A DNA stretch of 64,000 nt from assembly GCF_039555335.1 (NCBI RefSeq), contig NC_092629.1:34303796-34367795 (forward strand), in the 5' to 3' direction. Below are positions 1 through 12,488 of the stretch, piece by piece (position 1 is the stretch's first letter; every line of letters starts with the position of its first letter). Under the pieces are notes generated by a model. That model was given only the letters and a program-made list of their open reading frames with translations, ran no database searches and was not told where the DNA came from. Made by a program: the position numbers and the translations under genes. Source of the stretch: Amphiura filiformis. Lineage: Eukaryota; Echinodermata; Ophiuroidea; Amphilepidida; Amphiuridae.

Positions 1-401
1 TCCAACTTTGGCCTGAGTGGATCAGATTGGGTCATATATATAAAGCTAAAAACTTTGCAACCAAGTATGCTTGGGATATGGGGAATACAACATCAGTAAG
101 CAAGCATAGATACTGAGCAAGTTAGAAATGATAATAACTCGCTTTTCAAAATTTCTGACTCTAGGCTGAGAGGATCAAATCATGTCACTAAATATATGGA
201 AAATATGTATTGTGTACATTATTCAGGACAACAATGTATCCTTAACTTATGACAGTTGATGAATAGCTATTATATGCAAGCAAACTGGTAGGAATAAAAG
301 TGAACTTGTCAACAACTCTGCAAATTTTTAAAAACATTTAGTATCAGATATTTTATATGGGTAGTTGAGCCTGTAGGTGGCTTTAATATAAAAACATTTT
401 G

Positions 402-1160
402 TGTATCCACGGTGTAAGATATTCATGAGTTAGACTAGGGTAAAGACTCCATTGAGGAATTAAGCTGCTTACAGAATAAAGCTGTGTAATCCTTCAATAG
501 AAGATTTTTGTGCTAGGCTAATTCTATGCTATTTTACACAGAGGATAAACCAAAGCATTGTGGTGTTTATTTACTTAAAGTTAATTTTTTATTACTTTCG
601 TGGTCCGAGTTTTGCATCAAGCATACACGAGCGTACACACAGAAGAGATAAACAATCATGCCGATTAACTGATCAACGCACTTGACAACACGTCGGTTGA
701 CCCATTGGTTGTTGGCGCAGCGCGTAGTTGGCGACCTTGTCACTTCTACGCGATCGCAATTCACCAGCGCGTACCTGGACCACAAAGTAATTAATAAAAA
801 ATTAACTTTAGTCTGGGTGTGAAACTGTACTGAATTTGCCTAGCACAGTGGCTCACCTGTGCATAAGCACAGTGGCTCACCTGTGCATAATGAGGAATAA
901 TAACATGAGAAAGGTATAAGTATTCAGAAGATGTGTAGATTGGTTCAGTTGATGGAGTAAGCTGCATCCTGTGATGGACAGCAACATGTGTCCTGGTGGT
1001 GAGTCTGGAAGTCATGATGATAGAGGGCAGCGGCCAAATTTACAGACTACTACACTTATGTTGAAGGATTGTACAGCTTTATTCCATAAGAAGCTTAATT
1101 CCTCAATGGAATCTTTACACTTATCTAACTCATGAATATCTGACACCAAGGTTACACCAA
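402..1160. mobile_element. Nested foldback element
   Basis: About 100 bp at 402-505 recurs inverted at 1060-1160 (tccattgaggaattaagc in one arm, gcttaattcctcaatgga in the other). Inside, 571-606 recurs inverted at 776-812 around a GC-richer core with cggttgaccc and gcgcgtagttgg. A 24-bp direct repeat (cacagtggctcacctgtgca) lies at 844-888. This is probably a small DNA transposon nested in, or built from, another foldback. No transposase frame is seen. Confidence 0.6.
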
Positions 1161-1308
1161 ACATTATTGGCAACGGGTTCTTCTTAAATAAGAAGAGATC
1201 AACTAGATAGGAGCTACGACTAATAATGTAAAATAGAATTCAACACATAGTGGATGTCATAATTGTCTTCATTTTTTAAGGTATGCCTGTGAAAGTTTTT
1301 GTATTAAA

Positions 1309-1345
1309 ATAATAATAATAAATAATAATAATGGTAATAATACTG
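1309..1345. repeat. AAT-type microsatellite
   Basis: A run of aat units with a few interruptions. Confidence 0.7.
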
Positions 1346-2625
1346 TAAAAGTGGACATTTTTAAGCGCTACATTTATTTTTATGCGTTTTTTTTCCGTTC
1401 CAAGCTGCTACCGCAAAGATAACAACTTCGTCTGGGAACCAAGGGAGAACAGTGCCAGTGCATTGATTGGTCACCCCAGATTTAATAAGAAATAAATAAT
1501 AACAACGCACAAATATATTCTTTTTGTGTTTAGGTCAATGTTAGGAATCTTGGAATCGCAAATTTAAAAACAAGCGAAGCAGTTCACGCAAAAATTTCCA
1601 CTTTTTACAGTAGTGCGATGACTACTGTATTACATACTGGGGTGAACAATAGGCCATTCCAGTTCAAATCCATACACCCCCTGTGGAAGACATGATCTTA
1701 ATCTTCCACACAGGGAGTGTGAATTTCAAATGGGGTTACCTGAACTCCATTTGAAATCTACACTCCCTGTGTGGGAGATTACGTTCATGTCTTCTATAAG
1801 GGGTGTATGGACTTCAACTGGAATAGCCCTCTATGATTGTGAATATAGTATGTGGACAAGCTATAAGCTGTAGTGTCTTGTTTCAGTTTGTCGTTTTCTG
1901 ACACAACTTGTGCATTTCTAAACCTCAAATTGCACAGCAGTGGTGGGGTATCCCATTTAAAATCCACATGCCCCCTGTGGAAGATTTTGTAAATATCTAC
2001 CACAGGGAGGGTAGGAATTTCAAATGGAATTAGCACATTAATCAACTCTCTTTGAAACCTGTCCTCCCTCGGTGGAAGAGTCAGGATGAATCTTTCTCAG
2101 AGGGTATATGAAATTTAAATGGAATTGCCTAATATGTTTATTCCATTTGAAATTCATACTCCCCCTGTGGAAGATATTTCCAAAAACTCTCACTGGGGTA
2201 GTGTGGATTTTAAGTGAAAAAGCCCAATATCAGATTGCTCACTTTCATTACAATCATATTTTGTTCCACCCATAGATCAAAAAGTTATCTGGTAAAACAA
2301 CCGAACATTACAAATACAATGGTCTTCTTTATCATTTTTCTCTTTTTTTGGGTGTAATATGTCCTATTCAGTGCCAAATATACTCTATTTATTGAATAAA
2401 AAACAAAAATTGCAAGAACAAAACATTTGCACTCTTTGCCACTGCTACCTACAGAAGCCGAAATTGGGCTTTTGTAGTTGAAATCCATTCACCCATTTTG
2501 GAAGACATCTCTCCCATATCAATGCATTGCAATGCCAAATTGGCTTAAACTGTTGTTCATGTGAATAAATGTTACATATGGACCTAAACTTATATGGACC
2601 ATGAGGTATTGCGGACACATTCCTA

Positions 2626-2782
2626 AGGCTGCGATCACATAGAAGTATACGGTATTAAGCTATCTGAAATCGCTCATTCGATCAGGCTGAGTTCACATTG
2701 GAGTATACTATGTGAACTCAGCCTGATCAATGAGCGATTTCAGTATAGCTAATACCGTATACTTCTATGTGATCGCAGCCTA
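2626..2782. mobile_element. Near-perfect 157-bp palindrome
   Basis: The left arm from aggctgcgatcacatagaag is mirrored by cttctatgtgatcgcagcct. The arms are about 70 bp with few mismatches and a short centre (attggagtatact). Confidence 0.8.
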
Positions 2783-3047
2783 AAGCACACTTTTTTTTTA
2801 ATAAAGCATACATTAATATGTAACATAGATCATTGGATTATTCCATTTAAAATACACATTCCCCCTGTGGAAGATTTAGCTAGTCTTCCACAGAGGGAGT
2901 ATGGGTTTCAAATAGAATAGACAATTGGGTAACGTCCATTTGTAATACTCAGTCCAGTTGTGGAAGGTATAAATAGAACCATATACAGAGGGAGTATGGG
3001 TTTCAAAATAATTAACCCTATTTCCTCTGTGGAAGATGTTTCTTACA

Positions 3048-3306
3048 ATTTGATCAGCTCGTAATCGACAGGCTTTATAAAATGGCGGATTAATATCAAT
3101 ATATTTTCTTGTGAGAATTGTCTTCTGACAACTCGTCAGAAGTATCACAAATTATTACGGTAATTAAAGTCCTATACTTTGTCTACTTTATTCTAAACAC
3201 CCAATATAGACCATACAGGTCAACTGTATCACTCGTAATGTGGATCTATTTTTTTGGGTAGTGGTAAAAGCCTAACATTTCTCGCCAATTACGAGCTGAT
3301 CAAACT
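3048..3306. mobile_element. Inverted-repeat insertion splitting a MITE
   Basis: The ends tttgatcagctcgtaat and attacgagctgatcaaa are exact inverses. The flanks are the two halves of the gggctattcca-family copy that starts at 2834. Confidence 0.6.
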
Positions 3307-3894
3307 ATAAATATTCCACATGGCAGATGGAATAGCCCATTGAAGCACACATTTTGATATGTGTGTAATGACATTTGTTTTTATGCAATTTTGCAATGTG
3401 CACATTCGCAGGAAATACTCTGAAGCTGATCGAAATAATTATACCAGCACATTATGAACTTTGTATTCGTAAACTGAATAAGTTGTTATTATCAATGAAA
3501 ATTGTATTCCAAAGATATAGAACTTATATTGGTGATGATGACCAAAATTGTATTGTGATTTGGAAGTGTGCTGACGCTAGCAATGATTATACTGTAAGGC
3601 ATGAAATATTTGCGTGGATGATAATTTTGCGAGAGCAGTTGATTCGCCAAATTTTGCACATGAATATTTTTCTTCCTATAGGACTTGAAAGAAATGTACA
3701 AATTCATGTCGCAGAAACATGGGTTCCCTTCAAGTGCACAATTTTTGATGCCGCGAAAATATCATGCTTTGCAATATTTTGTGAAAGTACTCTTATGTTC
3801 AAAGTTCAAATATATTTGCACAGTACTTGCCCGGTACTTCATTTAATAAATATTTAAAATTGAGATTTAGCGTGTCACCTGTGGTTGTTATTTT

Positions 3895-4320
3895 ATAGGG
3901 CTGTTGTTGATATGGCTGTTGTCAACAATTGTTGACAAAGCAATTTTCACGATTGTCGACAAGCACGGACCAATTGTCAACAAAAAACTAGTCATTACAA
4001 ATATTAGAGATAAGCTGAAGATTAGCTTGACATTGCCATTATGAATGTATTACATAATTAGCCAATCAGAAACCTTGTAACAAAGACAGTAGGTCTGTAT
4101 CACATAATTAGCCAATCGAAAACGATGTAACAAGGCTGTTGTCGACAATGTCGGCAATTTCTCTGACTGTCGACAAGCATGGACCAAATTGTCAACAAAA
4201 AAAAACTAGTCATTAAAAATATTAAGAGATAAGCTTAAGATTAGCTTAACATTGCCATTATGTATTATAATCACATAATTAGCCAATCGGAAACGATGTA
4301 ATAAAGACAGTAGGTCGCGG
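3895..4320. repeat. Two direct copies of a ~230-bp repeat
   Basis: Blocks with ggctgttgtc, gacaagca, aaaactagtcatta, agattagctt and cataattagccaatc occur at about 3898-4110 and 4135-4320 in the same order. Confidence 0.7.
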
Positions 4321-4748
4321 GGTTCAAAACTGTTTCATTTTGTGTATGTCTCTCAGTGCTTTCTGTAAAAATGGTCTTGCACCCGGGTCTTGCATAGAAC
4401 ACTCATCTTGTATACTATAAAAATTATCAGATGTTTAATATTAATATTATTTTTGACAATTTTGTTATTGATTATAATTTCATACATTTTGTTGTGTTGT
4501 TCACTTCGTACATGTATAAAGATTGATAGATGTATATATATAATGCTAGTATGTTTTATAAAAAGAACTGATCTGATGATGATGCATATTTTCTTCATCG
4601 TAAGGTAGCAATCGGATTTGTAGAAGTCTATTTTTTATTGTCCCGTACGTTTCTTGCTTGTGAACTATGCATTATGATGTTGTCAAATGTGATCTATTTA
4701 TTATGGTTGCGCAATTAAGTGGGCGTGGGTCCTTATAGTTGCGACTTA

Positions 4749-5265
4749 AGTTTGTTTGGCTTTTAATAGGCAAAAATATGACTCATAACATTGTGTATTG
4801 ATATAGAATGGCATGCACACACTTATGCTAATTGCAAAATGTGTGACTGGCGCACGCTTATGTGGATTTACGGGAGTGTACATTGGGACTTTATTGATGC
4901 GCGGAGTAACAAAAAACAAATAATTTTCACTTATCATAAGTCAAATAAACTTTAGTAGTAGTAGTAGTAGTAGTGGTATTCGCTACTTAATATTATGACT
5001 ACTGTAGTGGCAATTTTTGCGAAGGTTTTTTTCACAAAGAGGCTAAAGTTTGTTTGGCTTATAATTGGCAAAAATATTACATTGTGTATTGATATAGAAT
5101 AACGTGCACACACCAGGGTGTAGCACTGATGCTAGTTGTGTATAATGCATGACTGGCATTCGCTTATGTGAATTTTCGCAAGCGTAAGTTAGGACTTTGT
5201 TGACACGTGCAGTAACAAAAGCCGAATAATTTTCGCCAATTACAAGCCGAATAAATTTTAGGTCG
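4749..5265. repeat. Two direct copies of a ~215-bp repeat
   Basis: Blocks beginning agtttgtttggctt and including cattgtgtattgatatagaa recur about 300 bp apart (4749-4960 and 5045-5265). A short agt microsatellite (4954-4973) ends the first. Confidence 0.65.
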
Positions 5266-5786
5266 TGAATTTAACAACACACAAATACGTAATTTTGTTT
5301 TTTCCTATAAAAACATTGTTACAGCATGAATATGACAAAAATACCAACATAAACAAATGTCCCTTGTTTCGTCAGAAATTTCGGGACAATATCTCCACTT
5401 ATATAGTATATGGCTGGTGATGGTCTATTATCGTATTGGTCCATTAACCGCCCATGCCCCTATAAGTGCCCACCCAGTGACTTTACAACAAGCAAGCTGT
5501 GATATTAGTTTATTAACTGACCATGCAAATCTGAATCATGGTCTGAAACAATCGATTTGAAAATTTAGAAAAACACAAAGGAAAATTTAGAAAATCGCAT
5601 AAAAAAATTGCCGAAAAATGGCTTGTGCCCCCCCCCCCCTCCCCATCAGGCCTGGTTCCCCCCTCCCCAATCATGGTTGTTCCCCTCATAGGATGGCTCA
5701 TGGTACACCACTCTAACATGCATCAAGGAGAAAGTTATCACCAATGCAATGCAAATAGTGTATTTTCCCCCTTAGAGGCTTTTGAC

Positions 5787-5966
5787 CACTGGCGGTGACA
5801 CAGGGGAGGGGGTGGGGGTCCAGTAAAACCCAAAATTATGAACATTTCACTTTTCGCAGCAATTTTGCACAAAGTTTTGATATTGCCTCCCCCCTCTGAA
5901 AGTCGCTCCCCCATGCACACTCCCCCATGCACACTCCACGAACAAAAATTCCTGGTGCCGCCACTG
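5787..5966. mobile_element. hAT-type MITE (CAGTGGCGG ends)
   Basis: The ends are cactggcgg and ccgccactg, with an 8-bp target duplication cttttgac at 5779-5786 and 5967-5974. An 8-bp duplication and CAGTGGCG-type ends are typical of hAT transposons. It is 180 bp with no ORF. Confidence 0.8.
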
Positions 5967-6042
5967 CTTTTGACAGTCTGGCATAGTGTGTTTTTAGTAT
6001 ATGCAGTATTACCTGGCTTTTGTATTCAATTCACACTGGCAT

Positions 6043-6394
6043 TAGGCTATTCATTTTAAAATCCATACTCCCCTCTGGAAGATTTTGGAAATATCTTCCA
6101 CAGGGGGAGTATGAATTTCAAATGGAATTAAGCCATTAACCAACTCTTTTTGAAACCCACCCTCTATGCCACGGACATGTGGAAGAACAATGACTTTTAT
6201 ATTGAACATGTTTTACCGTGAATAAATAAAGATATTATTATATATGGAAGATTCAGGTTGAATCTTTCTCAGAGGGTGTATAATATTCAAATGGAGTTGC
6301 ATAATGTGTTCATTCCATTTGAAACTCATACTCCCCCTATGGAAGTGCCAAAATCTTCCACAGGGAGAGTGTGGATTTTAAATGGAATAGCCCA
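6043..6394. mobile_element. MITE, gggctattcca family, internally interrupted
   Basis: The ends are ggctattcattttaaaatcc and ttaaatggaatagccca. About 70 bp near 6172-6245 does not belong to the family. Confidence 0.7.
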
Positions 6395-6435
6395 TTTGAA
6401 AGTAGTATTTTCACATGTACTGTCAGTAAGAAATA

Positions 6436-7028
6436 CGAGGGGGTATCCAAAAGTTTTTGACATCACCCAAAAGTGAAAGAGCTATACCGATGAAATTTTG
6501 TCAGTGTAATCACTGGTCCTTATGTACATTATGGTCCAAAAATGGTCTCATAAGTATGTTTACTTTCTTTACAGGTGGCGCTAGATGGGCATAACCTGCA
6601 AGATGGTGAAAATTGAGGCACGCAGCGTGATTAAGTTCCTGCATTTGAAGGGTTAGGAAATCTATGATGAAATAAAAGCAATCTACGGTGATGATTGCCC
6701 ATCATATGGCACTATTGCTTTTGAAAAAGGAATTTCCAAACTGGCCACATGTCCCTCACAGATGAGCCAAGAAGTGGACGTCCATCACTTAAAGATGATG
6801 CGGCCACAGTGAAAAAACTCAAGAAAGTGGAGGATCTTATCATGAAAAGGTTATGCGCGATAATGCGCCTACTTCACATCTAGCGCCACCTGTGAAGAAA
6901 GTAAACATACTTATGAGACCATTTTTGGACCATAATGTACATAAGGACCAGTGATTACACTGACAAAATGTCATCGATATAGCTCTTTCACTTCTGGGTG
7001 ATGTCAAAAACTTGTGGATACCCCCTCG
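6436..7028 (+). mobile_element. Defective mariner element with long inverted repeats
   Basis: TA target bases flank cgagggggtatcc at the left and ggataccccctcg at the right. The inverted repeats extend about 150 bp (6436-6590 and 6880-7028). The plus strand from ATG at 6603 encodes the N-terminal helix-turn-helix part of a mariner transposase (MVKIEARSVIKFLHLKG, then EIYDEIKAIYGDDCPSYGTI). It has an in-frame stop and frameshifts, and the catalytic domain is missing. It is a non-autonomous relic. Confidence 0.88.
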
Positions 7029-7333
7029 TATTTTGAGGTTAAGTTTAGACACATTGTGTTTACCCAATACTTGGGTATTTTTCTTTAGAATAATATTTTA
7101 TATATTTGTAATTGTTATGCCAGTGACCCATTTTCCTGTTCATTTTAAAAGACACACATGTAACATGTTATGTAACATTTGGGTGACGAAAAACAAAAGC
7201 CTGTTATACAGGCCCAACTGACCCAGATTATCGTACCAGAAAAAAATCCTGAAATTTGTATTTCAAAATATTTTTTAATATTTACAGATTGAAATGTCAG
7301 TCAGCCCGTAGAACAGGGTTTTTTCCGTCGCCT

Positions 7334-7689
7334 AATGCTGGTTTCATACTTTCCTGCCGCTTGCTGCTTTGTCACTGTTTTTTGTTACCAAAATTTACGC
7401 CTTTTCTTTTATTATCAGCCCATATTTGGCATTTTTACCCTGATTTTACACTGTTTTTCAGCGTTTTTTGGTTTGTGGCCTCGCACACCCCTACTAAGCA
7501 GCAGGGGTTCAATTCAAGTCAACTCGGGAATGGTGACGCTCAGACGTATGAGAACAAGATACGATTTTTGGCGATGCTAAGCGGCAACATTGGCTTTTTT
7601 AGTCGTGCCTCTGAGCGGTGTGCCGCTCTGCTTTTAGAAAAGTGCAAGCGGCATGATGAAGCGCGGCAGAAAGTATGAAACAAGCATAA
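7334..7689. mobile_element. 355-bp MITE
   Basis: Inverted ends atgctggtttcatactttc and gaaagtatgaaacaagcat. The reading frames inside are not supported as genes. Confidence 0.7.
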
Positions 7690-8246
7690 TGGTCCTTCCC
7701 AGAGTAACTCCATGGGCACTACCGATTGAAATTGTCTGCATCCAAGAACTATTTTAATTGGTATTCATGCCAATCAGAGATATGGTAAGAAAAGTCCATA
7801 GACTGAAGGGGATTAAGCTTAAAATTACAGAGATTTAAAGCTCTATTTTGATTGGATACTTGATTGATTGTATCATGTAATTGACCAATCAGGGAGTCTG
7901 TAAGAAATGTAGTATAGTGCCATGGAGTTATTGTTTGGGAACAGTGCTGCAAATGGTCAGTGTTGGAACAATCAATTATTATTTCATACATTTCACACAA
8001 AAATGGAAAGCAAAAAACACTATTTACTTCACAGTGATTTTGTTATATGGAATTAGTTTATATTTCTGTTTTCTGTATTTTTGTAAGTTCATAAGCCTTT
8101 AAGGTCACAGCACTTTTGTATGTCGACAGTTTCTAAAAAGAAACCACCCAAATTTAATGAATCCCCAGTATTTTCTATTTTGTACTTGATGTATGCGTTC
8201 AATAGGCTTGTACATACTAAACAAAGTTGACTCAAACTTGACAAAA

Positions 8247-9122
8247 TGGGCTCTTCCAGTTGAAATCTATACACCCCCTATGGAAGACTTGCCATTAAAA
8301 TCTTCAGCATATAGGGAATATGGGTTATCTGAATGAGTGGCTCTATTTGAAATCCACACTCCTTGTGTGGAAGATTAAAGTCAAGTCTTCCTTAGGGGGT
8401 GTGTGGATGTCAAGTGGAATAGCCAAATTGGGAACAACTCAACTTTTGAGTAAATTGGATCTGGACCTTGATAATGGGATATTGAAATCCATTCACCTCC
8501 TATGGAAGACATTGCCATAATCTCACACAGGGAGTGTGAATTTCAAATGGGGTTACCCGAATGGTTGATTCCATTTGCAATCTACATCCCCTGTGTGGGA
8601 GATTAAGGTCATGTCTTCCATACGGGGTGTATGGATTTCAACTGGAATAGCCCAATAATATTATAAGGCAGCTACGCATTATTACAGTCTGAAACTCTTT
8701 TCTACATACAAGGGAAAAATAACCATTGTCACCAATGGCTATTGCCATCAGTGCCCCCCTCCCTTTGCTGTACTGGTATTCAAATAAATATGCACCTATG
8801 TAGTGCTCATTGGGCATGAGTTCTGAGTATGACCTTTGACCTCACCCCAGGTTGTGACACTGGTCATGTAATATGTTACAGTCAACTGGATTTGAAGTAA
8901 GTTTTGTATAATCCATAAAATAAATTTTAAGATGATGCCTATCTGAGAATCTTAGGTTCAGTTGGCTATTCCAGTTGAAATCCATACACCCTGTCAAAGG
9001 CATGACACAGGACACACTGAGCATGAATTTCAAATGGAGTCACCCAGTCAGGTACTCCCTGTGTGAAAGATTGAGGTCATGTCTGTCATAGGGGGTGTAT
9101 GGATTTCAACTGGAATAGCCTA
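8247..9122. mobile_element. Three MITE copies, gggctattcca family
   Basis: Copies at 8247-8426, 8476-8653 and 8962-9122 have matching inverted ends, in particular tggaatagccca at or near each right end. Confidence 0.75.
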
Positions 9123-9186
9123 ATATCGCAAGAGTTTGATGTATATTGTTTTGTTTCTAAGATCAAAACATCATCTGCTCAGTACC

Positions 9187-9300
9187 AGAAGTGGGTAAGT
9201 GCAATAGCTGCCTTGTGTAGCTGCCATGTGTAGATGAGTACAATAGTCTGATGTAAATTACCAAATGTTCACAAGGCAGCTATTGCACTTACCCACTTCT
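9187..9300. repeat. Perfect 31-bp inverted repeat with 52-bp spacer
   Basis: agaagtgggtaagtgcaata begins the left arm (9187-9217), and the exact inverse ends at 9300 (9270-9300). Confidence 0.85.
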
Positions 9301-12300
9301 TGCACAGAGCAGCAACATTTATGTATTTTCCTTAATTTTGCAAGCATGGAATAGTTATGAGAGTATACAACAAGTTATATGCACAAAAGTAAGTGTTTCT
9401 ATAATTGGGTTTCTATGATTATAAACATGCCGTATTCAAGTGAATCAATCAGCAAATTTATATTATGCCATTAGTCGATCATCAGTCTGTTACCATGGTT
9501 ACATTATCCTGTCAGCAATACTTAAATAGAGTTATATTAAATGTATCAACGAATACAGATAAATGAATATGCATACATGTTTGTGTTTATTGAAATTGTT
9601 CTTTGGTGGATGCATGGTGCCGGCGGTACTTTGAAACATATATGTGACCCCTCAGCACAACTGAGCCCTGAAGTGGCTAATCATCATTTTTGAGATATTC
9701 AACCAAAATATTCTGCTTAAAATTAGCTTTAAAAGGATGTATATCATGTCTATAGTACTTGACATTTAAGTAGTGAAAAATCAATAAAACAGTCAATAAA
9801 TCCTTTGTTTCCTATTTATTGTTAAGTTCGATGGAGCATATCTCAATAGTGGCACTGGCGACATCCGGGCTCAGTCCGGGAGGGAGTGGGTACTCCCATA
9901 TATATCATGTGCTTGTCAATAGACCCTTTTAAAGCAAATCTGACACCCAATGACCCCCTTTTTCATCAGCTTACATCCGTACCCAATGACCCTCTTTTTT
10001 TTATTCGAAATGTACACCAAATCTGCACATTTAACATTAATTTATGATGCGATCAAGCAAAATCAGTCGGAACTCGGAAATATTGATTTTGAGATATAGC
10101 CAGACAAAGGAAATATTTCCTTTTTTTTTCCACCATGGTGGGATAATTCTGAATTGACACTTAATTTGGGTGTACTTTGTATTGGGTCCAATCTCTATCA
10201 TGGGAAGTTTGCTATATCTTTCTAAATATATGATTGTTTGTTCTAGATTTGGGTTTTCGCGTTTCATATTTGAAAGAACTAATGTTTAATTGCAACATTT
10301 CGAAACCACAAACCAAAACTGGGTGCAGACTGGGTTGCCAGGGACTACAGGACAAAATACCTGTTTCTGACTATAACTATTAGCAAGGCACACTACCAGC
10401 TATACTGATAATGGTTAATTGGAAATCTGAAAATAAACACTTATTTTGTAAACAGATGATACTCTGTGATTATTTATGGATGGAAGGAAATTGCTGTTAA
10501 TGGAATAATTGATATATTAAACATACATTTTGTTTTGTTAACGATAAAAATCCATTCACAAATAAGGTTTTTAGGAACCATTTGACATTAAATATTTTGA
10601 ACAATTGCTCTATGAAAAATGATATAAATGCACCCCTGCTGATCCAGGCTACTGATAAGCTGTCAACAAGTGACCATTAATTCAACAATTATAATGAACA
10701 ATTATCTGACCAGACAGGAACCAAGCTGGGTATAATTACTAATTGATGTTGGGAGTGACACTAGTGGGGAGGGGGGTAAATTGGGGTAGATAATTACTTT
10801 GGTTTTATACATTTTGGTAGAGCAACTGGGCAGTTAGTAGTAACAATTATAATCAACACATTCAGAAAATAAAGATTGAATTGAGCCAAGGAACCCCTGG
10901 GATTGAGTAATCAGTCTTTTTGATTATAATTATTAAAGGTCATCTGAGCCTGAAGTGGAATAAGTATATATTGTTGGATTGTCAGAATGTTCAAAGTCAT
11001 GTCATAAAACGTAATCACAAAGTCGTCTGAATATAGATTGTTGGATTGATGCGAAACTCGGTGGATGTGATTTCCATTGATCTCTTTGTTTGTACAAGTA
11101 TAAATTAAGTATAAATTAAATGTAGACCTATTTAACACACATTTTTCAATTTAGCTTATAGTATGTCATTGGTGGTATTTGTGGTAACAACATTTCCAAC
11201 CCGGTTAGTTGTGCATGTGCTACACACAAAAAATTACTAGCATTCCAAGTACTTGTCATGTAACATTATGAAACATGAATTTCATCCATGGTGTTGTCTC
11301 CTTTCTTGTTTCCTGTTGTTTTGGAAACTCTTTCATAATATCTGGAACTGGTTGTCATGGTTGTTCAATTTCAAAGGGGTTTTCTACAAAATGCAGCTTC
11401 GTAAATGCTTTTTACTATCCTATAAGAAACTGAAAATTTAATATTTCCGAGTTCCGCATCAAACTTGCTAAAGTTACTTTTTCATGGTCAACCTAATTTT
11501 TATGTTCCCATACTGAATGACCACCTTTTGCTTGAAGCTCCCCACTGAATAACCCCCTTTTTTGACAAAGATCCCCACCGATGATGATCCCCTAGTTTCA
11601 TACCCCGGTATGACACAGCCAGGTATGTCACTTTCATATTCGATTACCCCGGGCCAAAGGAAGTTGCACAAGTTATTAATTTTGTCCCGGTATCGGATTA
11701 GTCTTTGTCAAAGACGACTCGCTATCCCTCCCGACGATCCTTGTCAAGTGGGAAGGGAGCGGCGAAGCCGCGACAGCGAGTCGCGAAGCGACGAGAAACG
11801 AGCCGGTCGCCGCGAATCGGCGACCGGCGACGCTCCGTGTCGCGGCGGCGCTATTTTATTACTGGGTATTTTTACTGATACAATATTTATGTGGGAAAAT
11901 AACCAACGGGCCTTTCAGAAAGGCTAGTATCGGATATGAACATGATGAAGGGGGGGGGGGGGGTTACGTGGATAGAAGGCCCGGGTTAGAAGGAAGCCGT
12001 GATCATTTGTTGGCGTGCTTAGGGGGAGCTTTAGGTGCTTTTGCTAATTTCCTGCAGGTTTATTCTCTCAAGTTGTCACTTCGGTCATCAAACGCCTTAG
12101 AAAAATCGAATTTAGAATAATAATACGCAATGAATTATTAATTACATAACGAATCCTTCCAAATGACAATAACTATGCCATCATTATAACTTTGCAAAAT
12201 CTATGTATCGACCCCGGTATCGACTTGGTAAAACAAAAGTATCCAGTTCGATCACTTGGCTAGCTTTTGTATTTCATAGTGACGGTTGCGTGGACCAATT

Positions 12301-12480
12301 TGCGAATCGTTTTGAAGCACAAAGGATTGAAAACAAAACAAATAAAACAATTGTTATTCCCAGTTTAGAAACATTTACAAGAATTGATATAAAAAAAACA
12401 TAATACACCGCGCTGTTAAAAAATCCCGTAAAAATACGTCTGGGAATTGGTAAAACACTATAATTAATCGGATAGCAGCA
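9301..12480. other. Gene-free stretch
   Basis: No coding exon or RNA gene is recognised. It contains fragments of the dispersed caatgaccccctttt family (about 9930-10020 and 11490-11600) and the GC-rich hairpin block at 11700-11860. The remainder is unique-looking AT-rich sequence. Confidence 0.6.
11700..11911. repeat. GC-rich hairpin block with a tail shared with 25903-25960
   Basis: It contains the perfect hairpin 11802-11812 / 11818-11828 (gccggtcgccg and its inverse, 5-nt loop), the smaller gcggcgaagccgc, and gactcgct / agcgagtc. The following tail (gatacaatatttatgtggga) recurs at 25918-25950. The block is far richer in GC than its surroundings. Confidence 0.6.
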
Positions 12481-12488
12481 TTAATTTG

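Larger units (their letters stand above)
1652..3345. mobile_element. Cluster of palindromic MITEs of the gggctattcca family
   Basis: Copies lie at about 1652-1829, 1947-2230, 2463-2517 (fragment) and 2834-3040 continuing at 3310-3345. Consensus ends are gggctattcca and tggaatagccc, with inner stretches such as cccctgtggaagat in both orientations. The family recurs at 6043-6394, 8247-9122, 30878-31330, 34676-34745, 37490-37655, 55861-55920 and 58846-58957, so it is the most abundant element in the window. It has no coding capacity. Confidence 0.8.

Noticed and set aside
3375-3857. 160-codon plus-strand open frame, the longest in the window
   Set aside because: No family motif is recognisable. 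The composition is AT-rich and it includes repeat-like cgccaaattttgcacatgaata sequence. There is no splice or promoter context.
7256-7678. 140-codon frame
   Set aside because: It lies almost wholly inside the MITE at 7334-7689.
11562-11927. 121-codon frame rich in Arg and Ser
   Set aside because: It is produced by the GC-rich hairpin block and repeat tails, with no protein-like motif.
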